The translations under genes and the position numbers were made by a program. The notes beneath the pieces were generated by a model. It was not told where the DNA came from, made no database searches, and saw only the letters and a program-made list of their open reading frames with translations. A DNA stretch of 64,000 nucleotides from Zygaena filipendulae (lineage: Eukaryota > Arthropoda > Insecta > Lepidoptera > Zygaenidae), in assembly GCA_907165275.2 (NCBI GenBank), contig OU015649.1, positions 14,724,001-14,788,000 on the forward strand, read 5' to 3'. How positions within the stretch are numbered: the first letter of the stretch is position 1; every line of letters begins with the position of its first letter. This document shows, piece by piece, positions 1 through 12,900 of the stretch.

Positions 1-49
1 TGGAGTATAGTGAAATAGGGGTTTAAATGTGGTGGTGTGGGGTGATCAC

Positions 50-3000
50 CTGGCGGTCGGCGTGGGCGTGGTCCTGGTGGGCGAGTTGGCGATGTCCAGC
101 GTGAGGTCCTCGCACGACTGCCCCATCTGCATGGTGGTGTGCAGGTCCCGCTCGTGCGCCACCTCGCGCGTGTTGCTGGTCGCCAGGTACTCCTCCTCGC
201 GCAGCTGGTTGACGCGCGGCGTCCGCCGGGGGGCCCATACGTTCTGACGCGTGATAAATAATTGAGCATATTTTTTTGTTATATAAAAACGAAAGGTTAC
301 CGACTCACTGACTAAACACGAAATCTCGAAAACCACTCGACCAATGAGGCTGTGATTTGGCAAGTAGGTAGTTTATAGGTAGATGATGGTATAGCTAAGA
401 AAGGATTTCAGGGAGTGCCCCCGGGAACTGCCAAATTAACGCGGGCGAAACCACAGGGAACAGCTAGCGCAAATATTAGTGTCGGTCCGTACGTCAAACA
501 TCCCGGCGCAAAATATTACCTATGTACATATAGTCGACAGTTGGACCGATCGCCGCGCCGATTGAAAAGTCTTTTATGTTTTTGATATTAAGTTTAAATG
601 TTGAAAAATTATTATCATTGAATAATTTGTGCTAAAAATCAGTCATTCACAATCAGCATACAATTTTCGTTCGTCGGAATGTCGGGAGTTCCCTGCAGAT
701 ATCCGCGATAATTAACTAATATTATATTAGTTTTGATTGCAAAAGAAGCCTGTGTTACGGATATCAGTTCACATGACCCTGTCAATACGACAGTGACATT
801 TCTATCACAGATTAATAAGGCGTAATTTTGAACTAGTGACGTCATTCCGCGTTTCGGCGGTAAGGTCTAAAGTAGGAACTTTGAAACGCTCTATTTAATT
901 AATTTATGCATTTTTTTTTTTTGCTTTTTCTTGCTTTGTTTAAGTAGGCCATATATATTTAAAATAGACTGAAAAAAAATTCATGCAAGTATCCTATTGG
1001 ACCGTAGACTTGTGTATAAGGGTCATTAAAAGTTTGCGCCAAATGTTTAATTGTCAATTTTCATAAGGCGTATATATTTGTTGTGGGGAGGTAAGTGGTA
1101 GAAAAGAGTGTATAGGTGCGGGCGCGGGTCCGAAGGGGGGTGGTCACAGGGGACATGACTCCCCAAAGCCCATTTGTTTTTAATAGAATGCAATATTATA
1201 AAATTGTGTTTTGTTTTGTTTAAGCCTAATTTAATCGACATATTGTTTTGTTTTAAGTGACCCCCTCCAAAATTTCAGGCTGCGACCGCGCCTGCATGGG
1301 TGTTGTCTAGTATAAATTCAAATCGATACTAACTATTCACTCTGTCTGTCTGTCTATTACCTTTTCACAATTTAACTACTCAACCGATCGTCATGGAAAT
1401 GTGCAATACACGTTTACAGGTAGTACAGAAAACGACAGGGTACTTTCCCTCGGGAACTCCGAAATTAATGCGATTGTAAATCGCGGGGAAAATTAAGCTA
1501 GTGTTTTTGTATTTAAATCTCATTCTAAACAAATCTAGAAACCATGCTAGAATATCCATCAGGATTCAGGAATAATTTAGTAGTTAGTTACGCGTTGGTT
1601 TTTAGCTAATTCTTTGCCTTACTAGCTGCTCCCGGGGCTTTGCTCGCGTAAATTTCAGTATTTCAGTATTTCCCTAAAGAATTTCGAGATAATTTAATGT
1701 AAAATGTCTAATCGTTAAAGTTTTTATGATTAATGTATTTTTACTGGATAATTATGGCTAAAATTTTCGTTCTATCTTCTATGTTTTTAAGCTGTTTGAA
1801 ACAAGCATCGAACACTGATACATCCTTCCTCAACGAGTCCCTCGCGAAACTATACGTAACATCCTGTTGGTAAGTACTAAGTACTTATCAACAAATATGT
1901 TTAACTAACTCACATTGACATTATTGACCACAGGCGACGCTAGCGGGCTCGAGCTGAAGCTGAACCTGCGCACGCGCTGCGAGCTGTTGCTGTTGAACAT
2001 GCTGAATAGTGACGTGTTCCTGAAACAATACACAAACGAAAACTATACTAATACTAGCTGTGCCCCGCGATTTCATCCGCGGTAATTTCGGAGTTCCCGC
2101 GGGAATTCCGGGATAAAAACTATCCTATCTTTTAAGTTGGGCCAAACCAAATACAACATAGTGACCAAATTTCATCACAATCGATTCAGTAGTTTCGGAG
2201 TCCATCGCGGACAAACAACGTGACACGTGAATTAAGAAAGATAGCTAAAGTTTCTGAGTTTGTGAGGTTCGTGACGTCGTAGGGGGTAATCTCTGGATCT
2301 ACTGAACCGATTTTGTTAATTCCTTCACATGTAGGAAGCTACGGTAGTCCTGAGTAGATAGCGTGCTTTTTATCCCGAAATTCCCGCGGGAACTCCGAAA
2401 TTACATGTATATATTACATGTTTTTGAGTTGTGACCGACTACCGAATTGGAGCAAGCGGTGACTGTGCCGCTTTGCAAATCAAGTTCCTAGTTCGATTCC
2501 GTTTACTTACTTATACTACTCTAATTTTATGAAGACAATAGATTTTATTTTTCAATTAGTAATACCTATTTGTTTGTTTGTAATGGAATAAACTAAACAA
2601 ATCACCGATTCAAAAAATTCTTTCACTTATAGACAGCTAGTGTTTCTGAATTAGATAGGGTACTTTTTCCCCGGAATTTCCACGGGAACTCTGAAGTTAA
2701 CGCGTGTGTCACCGTGGGGGATTGACTATAACGCCGTATTTTTGACTTGCATTGGAATCAGGCCTATAGAGTCCTTCCCGTTGACATAGAATCATGAAAA
2801 TTGGCAATAACCAAAGGGCGTAAACACAAGTGAAGGGAAAAATCCGAAAACCGCACAATAGGCTAGTTTCCTAAATTTTCTTTTTTAGTCCGTTTTGTAG
2901 ATTATTAAAAAATATTGGACACGTATTTTTTTATTTTTTATGTAACCAAAAAATAACGGAGATATATCAAGTCAAAATTTCACATGACGTCACGCCTCGC

Positions 3001-6000
3001 TACAGTTTGTTCGCACGTTATAGCGAGCTGTGACATCACGAGTCCCCCACCCTAAACTTTAATGCGCTTTATCTATGCATATTTCCATTATTTTAAAAAA
3101 GCAAAAAATACGTCTTTTATTTTTTTATTATCTAACTGACGGACTAAATAGAATTTTGATTTTTTTACCCAGGAAACTAGCCTATTGTAGGTACTTACAT
3201 CACTATATTTTTAAGTTTTTTTTTTCGATTCCCATGATGGTCGTTATATTCACACACCTGAGTTTGGACGGAACCCTCAATTCACGAATCTGACTCGAAC
3301 TTGGACGGTTTTACTATAGAGAATACAGACATAATATGACATATTGTCTCAAAATAAACTTTTCAATTTTCATTTAACTAAAATATAATCATTTAAATTT
3401 CAAAAACTAATCTAAACTAGTATCTATTCTTATAAAGGGGAAAGATTTGATTTTTTGTTTGTTTGTTACGATTTAACTCAAAAACTACTGGACCGGTTTC
3501 AAAAACTCTTTCACCATTAGAATGCTGCATTATCCCTGAGTAACAGAGACCCGGAACCCGGGATTGCAACCCGGAATTCCTAAAGTTCCTAAATTACCGC
3601 GTGTAAAACCGCGGGGGACAGCTAGTATGTTATAAGGTGTCCGTTTTCTTTATGTGTATAAGGCGTGCCGCTTTAGCACCCGCCTATAATATTATTAATG
3701 TAGGTACGGAGATAACATCGCGTCGGCAGGTTGCCTACGACAGTGTTTTTATAACCAGTCACACTTTCAGAGCGATTTTTAGTTTGCGTTTCGATAAGAT
3801 TTAATCGGCTTTTCCCTTAATCTCATAAAAACTTTCTAGCCCGTTTTGTTAATTTTACAAAAACCAGCTCAGCCATGCCAAAGCTGGTTACGTGTAGCTT
3901 ATGATAAAGGCGTGCGGGGCCAGAGAGGAGTCGCTAGAAACCTAACTAATACGATAAACGAGAATGTGAGTTTGTCAGTTACGCTTTGTGCCTACTCAAC
4001 CGATCGTCATAAAATTATGTACCTATACCCTTTCATCTAGAAAAAAGAACGAAAATTAGAAATCGATCGACAATATCTACATTAACGCGAGCGACGCTGC
4101 AGGCAAAAGCTAGTACAGAATCTATATCTATAGGTATACATCTATAGTTACACATAAATAAAATTTAAGTGTCTGTTTGTAATTCCAAATTAACAGCCTT
4201 TCACTAAATGCATATGAAAGGCTATATACATATACATACGGTATTTAAATAAAAAATGAATTTTTAAAATGTTTGTGTCTGTCTGTTTGTTCCGGCTTAT
4301 CTATGAAACGGCTGGACCGATTTGAACGGGACTTTCACTGACAGATAGCTGATGTTATGAGGAGTAACTGAGGCTACTTTTATTTTAGAAAAAAATAGTT
4401 CCTGCGGAAATTGCAAAACTCACGCGGGTGAAACCGTAGGCCACAGCTGGTTTATAATAAAACCCACTAAACTATGTAGAGGAAAAAAAGAACTTTATCA
4501 GCATAGCTGGCAATGTGCCAGAATGCGTTCAACTGCATGTGCTCATTGTGATAAATAATGTGGATTTTAAACATGTTTTAAATATGAAAAAATCTTAGGT
4601 ATTTAAGAGGTAGATATATAAAATGTAGCATTAATTATACAATAAAAATTAAAAAAAGTAAATCACAATTCAGATCAAACAAAAAATATTGCTGCCAGGA
4701 CCAAATATTTTTAATTTTTTATCTTAAAATATACTGTGTTGTCCTAAATTAAAGATCTAATCATGACACACATACCTAACCTACAGTAAATTTTACATAA
4801 TAATGCTCAGAAACTACCACAATAAGAGGGAGGAAGTACTCTACTTGGAGTGTGATGGAAACTCAAAATTGGATAACAGACAGTTGAAATAACCTTTAAA
4901 AATAATATGTGCCAAGCTATAGTTCAGAGACTATCCATTTTGTCGCCTATACATGATTGTTATATCTAAACAATTTAGTCAGCTGACTGTATAGATGTTT
5001 AAACTGTGCTGTACTATCAGCACATTCTTTATCATGGACGTAATATTATTAAAATTATTATGATAGCACAGCAAGCAAAATTTCTTGTAAGATATCAAGA
5101 TACACACCTGAAAATAACATATTTTATTTCATGACATAAGCAAAGGTATTTTAATATTGATATTTAAATTACTTGCCTATAAAAAATTACTTATACCTAC
5201 TACATTGGTCTCATTCTATATTGTCTCTTAACATGATTGTTACATTTATATGCTTTGGTCAGAAGGCTGTAGATAATTGTTTAGACTGTGCTACATGCAT
5301 GCTACTACTACTATTAATTTTATATTCATTTATTATTTATTTAGATAGTTACTGATTTATGAAATGTACAAATGAAAATTAATATAATTAGTAACTACAA
5401 TTGTTGGGAATGGGACACATCATCACTAAATTCTAGAGATACTAAAAACTCAGAATTTTGCAGATCATTCAAAAATTATGGTTGCCATGTCATTTAATAT
5501 GACAAAAATAAAATGAAGTAAAAAACTTTTCAAATTCACATGCACTTTTTGGTTCTAATAATTAAATCAAAGCTTTAATTTATAGTTTTCTGGCCCACAT
5601 CTAGATCTAAGGTGTAAAATATAACTGATGGTTTAGTTGACTGAGTTAATTATGATATGAGAGTTTATTCACAAAATTGACTAAAGCTTTCTTATTTATC
5701 ACACCTTGATGATAAACTATCATGATTAATGACTAATACTAAATACTATTATGATTTAAGGTTTGATAACACTAGCAGATCTATCACACAGATCTATCAG
5801 CACACCAATCAATCAAATATTTGTATTCATAGATTATATTTATTGTTATTGTCATATATAGCGAGTACATACTATAACAATCATTATTATCAGGGTGCAT
5901 GGCAACTGAACAACAGTTGGTAGGTAGTTATTAATAAACCATCAATTTAGTCAACAAATATCACCAACACCAGTTATTTATTACATGATGTAATGATTTG

Positions 6001-6485
6001 CAAACATTATATAAACCAATTTACAGTTCAATTTTACCCCAGTTAGTTACAGGATACATAGGCATATTCATGTTGCTAAAATATGTATGCACAGCACTAA
6101 CTAGCCTAACTACATGCTACCTACACATATGATATTAATAAATAAAATTAGACACTGAAAGAGATCACACTGGTTACAATAAAAAAAATATATGAAATAA
6201 ATGGCTAAATGCAAATACTACTTTATACATACAGTGTAAAACAAACTCAGCTCTTAATACGGGCACTGCACCCACTAGCGACCTTAGCAGCTGTCAAAAA
6301 TAGGTATCAAGTGGCGACGGAGTACGGACACATCGCGTGCCCCTTAAAGCTAGAGTTAGCACAGATATACTGTACCTAGGCGCGGTATTGATTGCAGGAG
6401 ATGTGGCCACCGTAGACGCAGCCTCATTGATCAGTGGTGCACTGCTGCTTCTTTTCAATATGTTAGGTGTATCCACATCCATCAT
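50..6485 (-). CDS. PABIR/FAM122 family PP2A-B55 regulator, 5' three exons (runs off left edge)
   Basis: Three exons join in frame: 6376-6485 (start ATG), 1914-2019 and 50-243. Exon 1 encodes LKRSSSAPLINE, the family's N-terminal RSNSAPLI motif. Exon 2 encodes RRFSFSSSPLASPV, matching the Arg-Arg-Ser and SPV block. Exon 3 encodes the conserved stretch ending REVAHERDLHTTMQMGQS, which matches the vertebrate helix around REVHEREVQTAMQISHS. Phases agree (2 bases + 1, then phase 0) and the donors are GTACAG and GTGAGT. Family members bind and inhibit the PP2A-B55 phosphatase; that role is known for vertebrate proteins and inferred here. The last exon either stops at a TGA (46-48) or, more likely, splices at AG|GTGATC after base 50, because relatives carry a long Ser/Pro-rich tail. 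It is divergent from the PGAP5 gene. Confidence 0.85.
244..1913. other. PABIR intron 2, mostly unique AT-rich sequence
   Basis: No coding sequence is visible here on either strand. It holds one degraded minus-strand copy of the ~200-bp dispersed repeat (1340-1502) and a head fragment in plus orientation at about 1620-1690. Confidence 0.5.
1340..1502 (-). repeat. Dispersed ~200-bp repeat (family S), degraded copy
   Basis: Family S is defined here by a head like agctgttccccgcggtttca, then a 'cgcgggaattccgggataaa' block, and a tail with gcgtaacaaac and cgcatttataatattag. This copy is reversed and diverged. Confidence 0.6.
2052..2245 (+). repeat. Family S repeat, variant body
   Basis: The head and ccgcgg/gggataaa block are intact. 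The middle differs, with aaatttcatcacaatcg and a tail with tccatcgcggacaaacaacg. The same variant body recurs reversed at 58005-58238 and near 8560-8725. Confidence 0.65.
2262..2410 (-). repeat. Family S partial copy
   Basis: A reversed partial copy ending in tttttatcccgaaattcccg, followed directly by unrelated sequence. Confidence 0.5.
2424..2510 (+). repeat. tRNA-derived SINE head remnant
   Basis: Contains a B-box-like agttcgattcc preceded by gagcaagcggtgactgtgcc and gctttgcaaatcaagttcc. This is the arrangement seen in tRNA-derived SINE heads of Lepidoptera. It does not fold as a tRNA gene and lacks a terminator, so it is called a remnant. Confidence 0.4.
2855..3188. mobile_element. MITE family D, copy 1 (~330 bp, terminal inverted repeats)
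   Basis: The ends are inverted copies: aataggctagtttcct at the left and aggaaactagcctatt at the right. Inside, both arms carry a 'tagtccg..ttgtagatta' and 'tggacacgtattttt' type block. The core has two tgacgtcac-like sites. Non-autonomous; no ORF. Five other copies occur in the window. Confidence 0.7.
3420..3628 (-). repeat. Family S repeat
   Basis: A reversed copy with the tail aaccgcgggggacagctagt at its right end. Confidence 0.6.
4155..4452 (-). repeat. ~300-bp repeat ending in a family S-like head, copy 1
   Basis: Matches 13662-13980 over its length. Shared blocks include aaatttaagtgtc, cactaaatgcatatgaaag, ttgttccggct and acggctggaccgattt, and the copies end in gggtgaaaccg and cacagc. 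Confidence 0.6.
4451..6375. other. PABIR intron 1, AT-rich, no gene seen
   Basis: No exon-like sequence. Two similar stretches at about 4951-5017 and 5231-5300 share catgattgtta and actgtgct blocks, probably an old local duplication. The rest is unremarkable. Confidence 0.4.
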
Positions 6486-6982
6486 ACATCCACCATTCGT
6501 TCACTGACGTACTAATACTATGTATATAAAATGCATCGAACTCGCCGACTACATATACAGTCTTATGTATGTAAAACTGTATGTGCACTCAGGAAAAACT
6601 AAAAGGCCAATTATAATACAAATACTACAAAATACGTAAAATTGATGTCAAGTAAACGTTAGTTACAACACAAAATTTAATTAAAATTGATGCTAACACC
6701 AAAAACATAAAAAGTGGCTTGCGAGTTGCGAGCTGACCTGTCAAATCAAATCGCTGGGGGAAACGTTCAGAAATTGTGTAAAAATCTACGTCTATGGAAT
6801 ATGGATCATAAATCAATTAATTCATATCTAACAAATTGAAATGAATAAGTAATTGTTTTTATTTATTTTATCTAAATAATTAAGTGGAACAAGAAGCATA
6901 AACTGGGTGTAACGTTGAACGAAGGACCTAGGTATTTAAAGTAAAATACATTTCAGTTGACACAAAGTTTGTTAAAAATGAA
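6486..6982. promoter_or_regulatory. Divergent promoter region between PABIR (-) and PGAP5 (+)
   Basis: About 500 bp separate the two start codons on opposite strands. Both first exons lie at its edges, so the two genes share this interval and any bidirectional promoter. I see no convincing TATA box. This is inferred from gene layout, not from motifs. Confidence 0.45.
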
Positions 6983-9900
6983 ATGAGTAGTGGATTTTGT
7001 TCAGATACAGATAAAAGGTAATCACTTGTTCAGATAGAACAGTTGTAGGTATGTGAATAGGTGTTCGTAGCACACATATGCGTCATTTGCTTCCACTTCT
7101 TCGCTCGTGCGTACAATTCAAACAGAAACATAACACATATGAAAACATCTCCATATCCATCACGAACGAATGGGTTAGCAGAACGTGTAAGTGGAAAAAA
7201 TACAAATTAAAAAACCTTACAATAAATGAAGACATGGATTTACACAAAGAGAATAATTATAATCACTAGATACGTGGATTACATTAGATTTGTCAGCGCG
7301 TCAGCGGAAATATTATAATATGTATAAAGGTGAACGATCGATCTTTTGATTCCGGACGGAGGTAGATTAAATCAAAATACTTTCTTGCGATTTTACCCGC
7401 GTAAACTGTAGAGTGTTCACGGGAACTCAGGATAAAAGTACCCTACGTCATTTTCGCTAATATCGTAACGTATATGCATTTATTTGTACTGTAACAAGCT
7501 TTACACATTCGCGCGAGGTTTGCGCGCGAAGCCGCGAAACACCCGCGAACTATAAGTGTGGTATCATGGTTCGCGGGTGTTTCGCGGCTGTTTCGCGGCG
7601 AATGTGGAGCGGCCTTTATACTTTTTATTGAATTCACGTATTTTATTTTATTTATTATTGTTATTGTCTGACGATCACCTTTACTCTGTCTTTTTTTGTA
7701 AAAGTGAAATAAATAAATCTAATCTATTATAGTCTATCATATTAGTAAAGATTTCCTTTTTTTGAGGTTTTTATATAATACAATGCATAAAAACTCCATC
7801 TCTTTTGTAAAAAAAAAAACCGGTTAAAACTTTTTCTACCATAAACTTGACATTTGTTGACATTAGCGATTTTTGATAGGTAGGTAGGTATCAAAAAAAA
7901 ATGACAAAATTGACAGTAAATAGTTATGATTTTTGATTGGTTTTTAAGGGTGAAATCAATTTGAATTTATTTAATTCCATAAATTTTTTTTGGGTTAGTG
8001 AAGAGATTAGAGAGACACAGCTGTTATTTTTATATCTACTAAACATACAAGTTTAATTAATATTATTATGTATATAAGACGAAGGTATTTAAACTAATCT
8101 TTTACCTGTCTGTAGCTTACTCTTATCCTGTAAACACTACGCAATTTTGTTTTAATCTTTTACAGTGCAGCTGTGAAATACTTTGGATTTGCTTTTCTGG
8201 GCTCTATTTTGTACAGCGAATTTTTTGTATACATATTACAGCCGATATACTGGAATAGGTTGCGATGCCCTCAGAATGATTTGTCCTGCACCAAGATATT
8301 GTTTGTTGCCGATCCTCAGATACAAGGCGAATTGGCTTTCGAAGCGCCTTGGAGCTACATCATTAATTGGGACAGTGACCGGTATGTGGTAGTGTCTTCT
8401 CAACATCTAGCGGTTTTTTTTTCTCTTCTTTTTGGAATCTAGCGGTTTATAGACCACATCAGTCTATACTAATATTATAGAGCTCATAAAGCTGAAGAGA
8501 TTGTTTGGTTGAACGTGCTGATTTCTGGAACTATGGGTTAGAATTGAAATCCTAATATAGGTATATAAATCATGTGCCACATTATTTGTCCGTGATGGAC
8601 TCCTAAACTACTGAACGTATTTTGATAAAATTTTTTAACCACTTATAATATGGTTCAACTTAAAAGATTATAGTTTTTATCCCGGAATTCCCGCGGGAAC
8701 TCTGTCACTGATGCGGGGAACAGCTAATCACCGTAAACTACTGTCGGGGTACAAAGAAGGACATAGAGTACTTTTTTCCCGCAACTTCCGCGGGAACTCC
8801 GAAATTCCCGCGGATGAAATCGTGGCGGACAGCTAGTACATATATCCTATCTACATACAATACAATCAGAGCAGTAATGAAAAATGTTGTAAAAAATGGG
8901 AAAATTTATTCCTTTTGAAAGTGTCCGTTGCGTACACTGTGTAAATGGTTTGCTGTGGAATATAATAGTAGGTTTTTTCCTCAAATTAATGGGGGTGAAA
9001 CGGCAGGGCACAGCTATTTAACATAATTCTAAGCAATAAGAACAGGTGTGAAAGTTTGTATGTGTTTATTTGTTGACATTCAGCTGCATAATGGCTGATC
9101 GAATTTTGATGAAATCAGTTTTTATATAACCTAGAGAAAATGTAGATTTTGAGCTAATCCCGGAATTTATCCTAAATGAAACAATGATGGAATGGAAGTT
9201 GACACTTATCCGATCAAACTTTGAATGTAATAATATCAATAGCAACAATGCAAGCGCCTTATTCATTTTGGAGATGATGTTATAAAAAAATGGTGTTTTG
9301 TGTTAATTCTCGTTTTTATTAAAAAAAAAGTATGAAATAGTTTTTTTTCAGGATAGACACCTATTTAGATAAACTTAAAGAACCAAACCCTATCATAATA
9401 CAAAACAATCGTAAACAAAAGTTGTTTTAGTCAATTCTGTAAAACACAGATATAGATCATATTATTTATTTAATTTATTTCAAGAACTTTATTGCATTTT
9501 AATGTACAAAAGGCGGACTTAATGCCTAATTTATTCAGAAAAACAAACAGTGCTACTACTACATACTGTACAAGTGTACCTATCTCAGAATTGGCTTTTT
9601 GATATTTTTTATCTGTTATTTATCTTCTAGTATTCGGAATTACCAAATACTTGATGTCACATTCCATAGATTCAGTAGAGATGTTTTAATAAATTAAATT
9701 AATTAAAATAAATAATAGGAGCAGAAAATACCTTTTGTAGATAATTTTAAATCTTTCTTACATGAATGCAAACCTAACCCGTAAATTTGAGTATAATCAT
9801 TTCCATAGTTTTGAGTTCATCAATCTATAGCTGTATGTCCTTTATGCATTCTTAAACCATTGATGCAATTATGATGGAACTTTGATGGGTTTTTCTGCAT

Positions 9901-12900
9901 ATACCTATGGGCTATGAAGGTTCCTGATAAATAAAGTTACTGTGGGAATCCCAAAACTCCTCCATTCCATTCCAACCAACCAGTTTTGTCTTTTCATATC
10001 ACATTTTAATCTTCGTCATGTGAATCTTATCATATCACATGTCACACAATAAATATTCTTAATACTATACTAAAATCCGACCCATAAATACAATAAACAT
10101 CAAAAATATAACACTCAAAGACTCAAGCAAAAACTACAAAAATATGGCCTTTCATTGTAATATCAGTTTCATAACAGTAAATGTGGGATGGGTATTTATG
10201 ATCAAAAGCTGTTATAAATTTTATAATAATAGCAGTTCAGCTATTGCAAAATGATCTTTATTGCAGATACCTAAGGTCCACATTTTCGGTAGCAGTGAAG
10301 CATTTCAGACCCGATGTGGTGGTGTACCTTGGAGACCTGACAGATGAAGGCTCTATAGCAACAATGCCACAATTCCATGGATATGTAAAACGACTATTCG
10401 ATATATTTGATGTGGATTACCCTTTAGTGGTGAGTTTATTGTTGACTAGATGTGGAAGTAACTGTATGTCTGTCTGTCTGTTAAGCTTTCACACCTAAAG
10501 GTGAATTGGTTCGGTAAATTGTCACAAGTGTGGACGCAACACTTGTGACAATTTACCGAACATTTTCCAGTGACCGTATCAGAAGCACGTGTCAGTCTCG
10601 CAGTGTGGACGTCTTTTTGTACGCGAATAATTGTTACAAGCTGCAGTAAGATTAAAATCCATTCCGAACACTGGAGAAACTGTTTAACTGTTTAAACGGA
10701 ATAAACGGCAAGGCAATGTATGGAGGATGGAGTACGGAGCCGGGCCCAGTGTGGACGCTGATTTGTGTACTGTCACGCATCTAAGTCACGTGTTACGAGC
10801 GGATCCATCGAAAATCGGTTTTTTCAAAGCATGTTCGTTATTGTCCGCGTGACCAGGAGACGTCCACACTTGCATTTATGACACGCGTCGAAGTACGCCA
10901 GAGGACACAGACACAGACACGGGGTAGGAGTGGACACGGAGTGGATCACGTTGTGACGTGTCTCGGTCGGTACGTCCCCCGCCCGCACCTCGCCGACTCC
11001 TGTTCCTGTAGTGATGCTTTGCCACGCAGTCTAGTTCGACACCATGCGTCTACACTTATCGTACTTGGTTTGTGACCGTGTCAACACAACCTAGATCGTC
11101 CACATTTAGCGTAACATGTCCTGTACGATGCCACGTAGTCTGGTTCGTCGTCAGGTCACAAGTGTGGACGCACCTTTAACGACTCCACTGATAAGCATGA
11201 ATTCTTGCATGCACATTGACAGGGGTGCCTACAGAGAAGGCACAGGGGACTTTTTATCCTGGAATTCCCGCGGGAACTCAGAAATTGACGCCGGTGAAAT
11301 TTCATAAAATTTTCCATACACGTTGTTAGGGGTACAGAAAAGGACATAGGGTGCTTGTTGACTACTTTTGAAAATCAACGTGTATTTTTTGCTTTTTCAA
11401 ATTAATGACGTCATTAATCGCTATAAGCCCCCATACAAACTGCACCGGATTTCACCTCAGTGTAGGTATCGCCGTTATTTCTTGATTATGTAAAAAAAGA
11501 AAAAAAAAACGTGTCCAATATTTTTTATTAATCTATACAAACCGGACTAAAAAAAATGAGTCACATAGCCCATTCCCGTGGGAAGTCTGAAACTACTGCG
11601 GGTGAAACGTTTTGGAATAAACTAGTAAAAAAAAAAAGTACTTGGTCATATCTACACCAGTATGATTTTTAATCAGTAGAATTGGTATGTCCAATAATAA
11701 AATGAAATGACCTTTGTCACAGGCAAGTGTTTGGGAAGTGACAAAGGCAATTTTATCATGTACAACTGTATCTGCCGTTAAAAGAACAAACAGAAAACCG
11801 CACTTTATTTTACTTACGATTATGCCTCTCCTCAGCAAATCTGGACACCGGGCGACAACGACATAGGTGGTGAAAATGAGCCGGTGTACAAGAACAAAGT
11901 GGAGGAATTCGATAAAGTATTCTACCAGTTACCCGTGATTACATATAGGAATGTTACGTTTTACAAAGTCAACGGCATCACTAGGACTTTCCCCAGGAGG
12001 GAAGAGGATGCTATGTCCAAAAAATTAGGAATTGTGGTCTCACATTATCCTATAACATCCAACTCGCTGTTTGGCCGACAGGTACCTATTCTATCTTTTG
12101 TGATTTTTATTTGTTATTTAGTCATGCTGCTGATGCTGATGCCATATCTATGATCGGACTATAGACCTAATATAGACAATAGATTAAACCGTCTACACCA
12201 TAAGTTTCCTACCTTCTATGGACTACCGCTCTACAAGAAAAAAGTAATTTCAACGCCTCCTTCACAAAATAGTTACTTATATAAATAAACCAACTTTATG
12301 TCTGTCTATTATCTTGTTATTCTTTTTACTAATCACAAAAAATAATTCTCTCTGTAATCGTGCAGCCTGCAGCCACGAAAAGCTCCAACGCCCAGTAGGG
12401 GGCGGTACCGCCCTCGTCGGAAAGCTATGTTCTAAACGTAAAAACAATTTTTATATCGAATTGCGTATTATCAGGGGTATGAAAATCAGAATTCTAATTA
12501 GTCCGTCAGTTAGAAAATAACAAAATAATAGACACGTATTTTTTGCTTTTTCAAATTAATGAAAATAAACAATAAACATAGATAAAGCGCATTAAAGTTA
12601 AGGGGGACTTTGGGGGACTCGTGGCGTCATTATTCGGTATAAGCCCCGTACAAACTGCACGTTGTGACGTCACGCCAAATTTCAACTCAATGAATGTATC
12701 GCCGTTATTTTTTGATTACGTAAAAAAAAATACCTACGTGTCCAATATATAAATATACACGACGGACTTAAAATAAAATGAGTCAAGTAGCCGATTTGGG
12801 CTATAAATGTCGAACCTATAAATAATATAATAGTCATCTTCTTTGAATTCAAAATAAAAAAAAAAATATTTACGTGACTTCGTTTCAGGTGCACAAAGAA

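Noticed and set aside
1793..2090. Plus-strand open stretches that looked like two exons (SCLKQASNTDTSF..., GLELKLNLRTRCELL...)
   Set aside because: The phases do not join without a stop. The opposite strand reads exactly as PABIR exon 2 with matching phases on both sides.
2424..2510. tRNA gene
   Set aside because: B-box-like sequence only. No cloverleaf or T-run terminator.
7078..7269. Plus-strand 63-codon frame in PGAP5 intron 1
   Set aside because: No family features. PGAP5 exons 1 and 2 join across it in phase.
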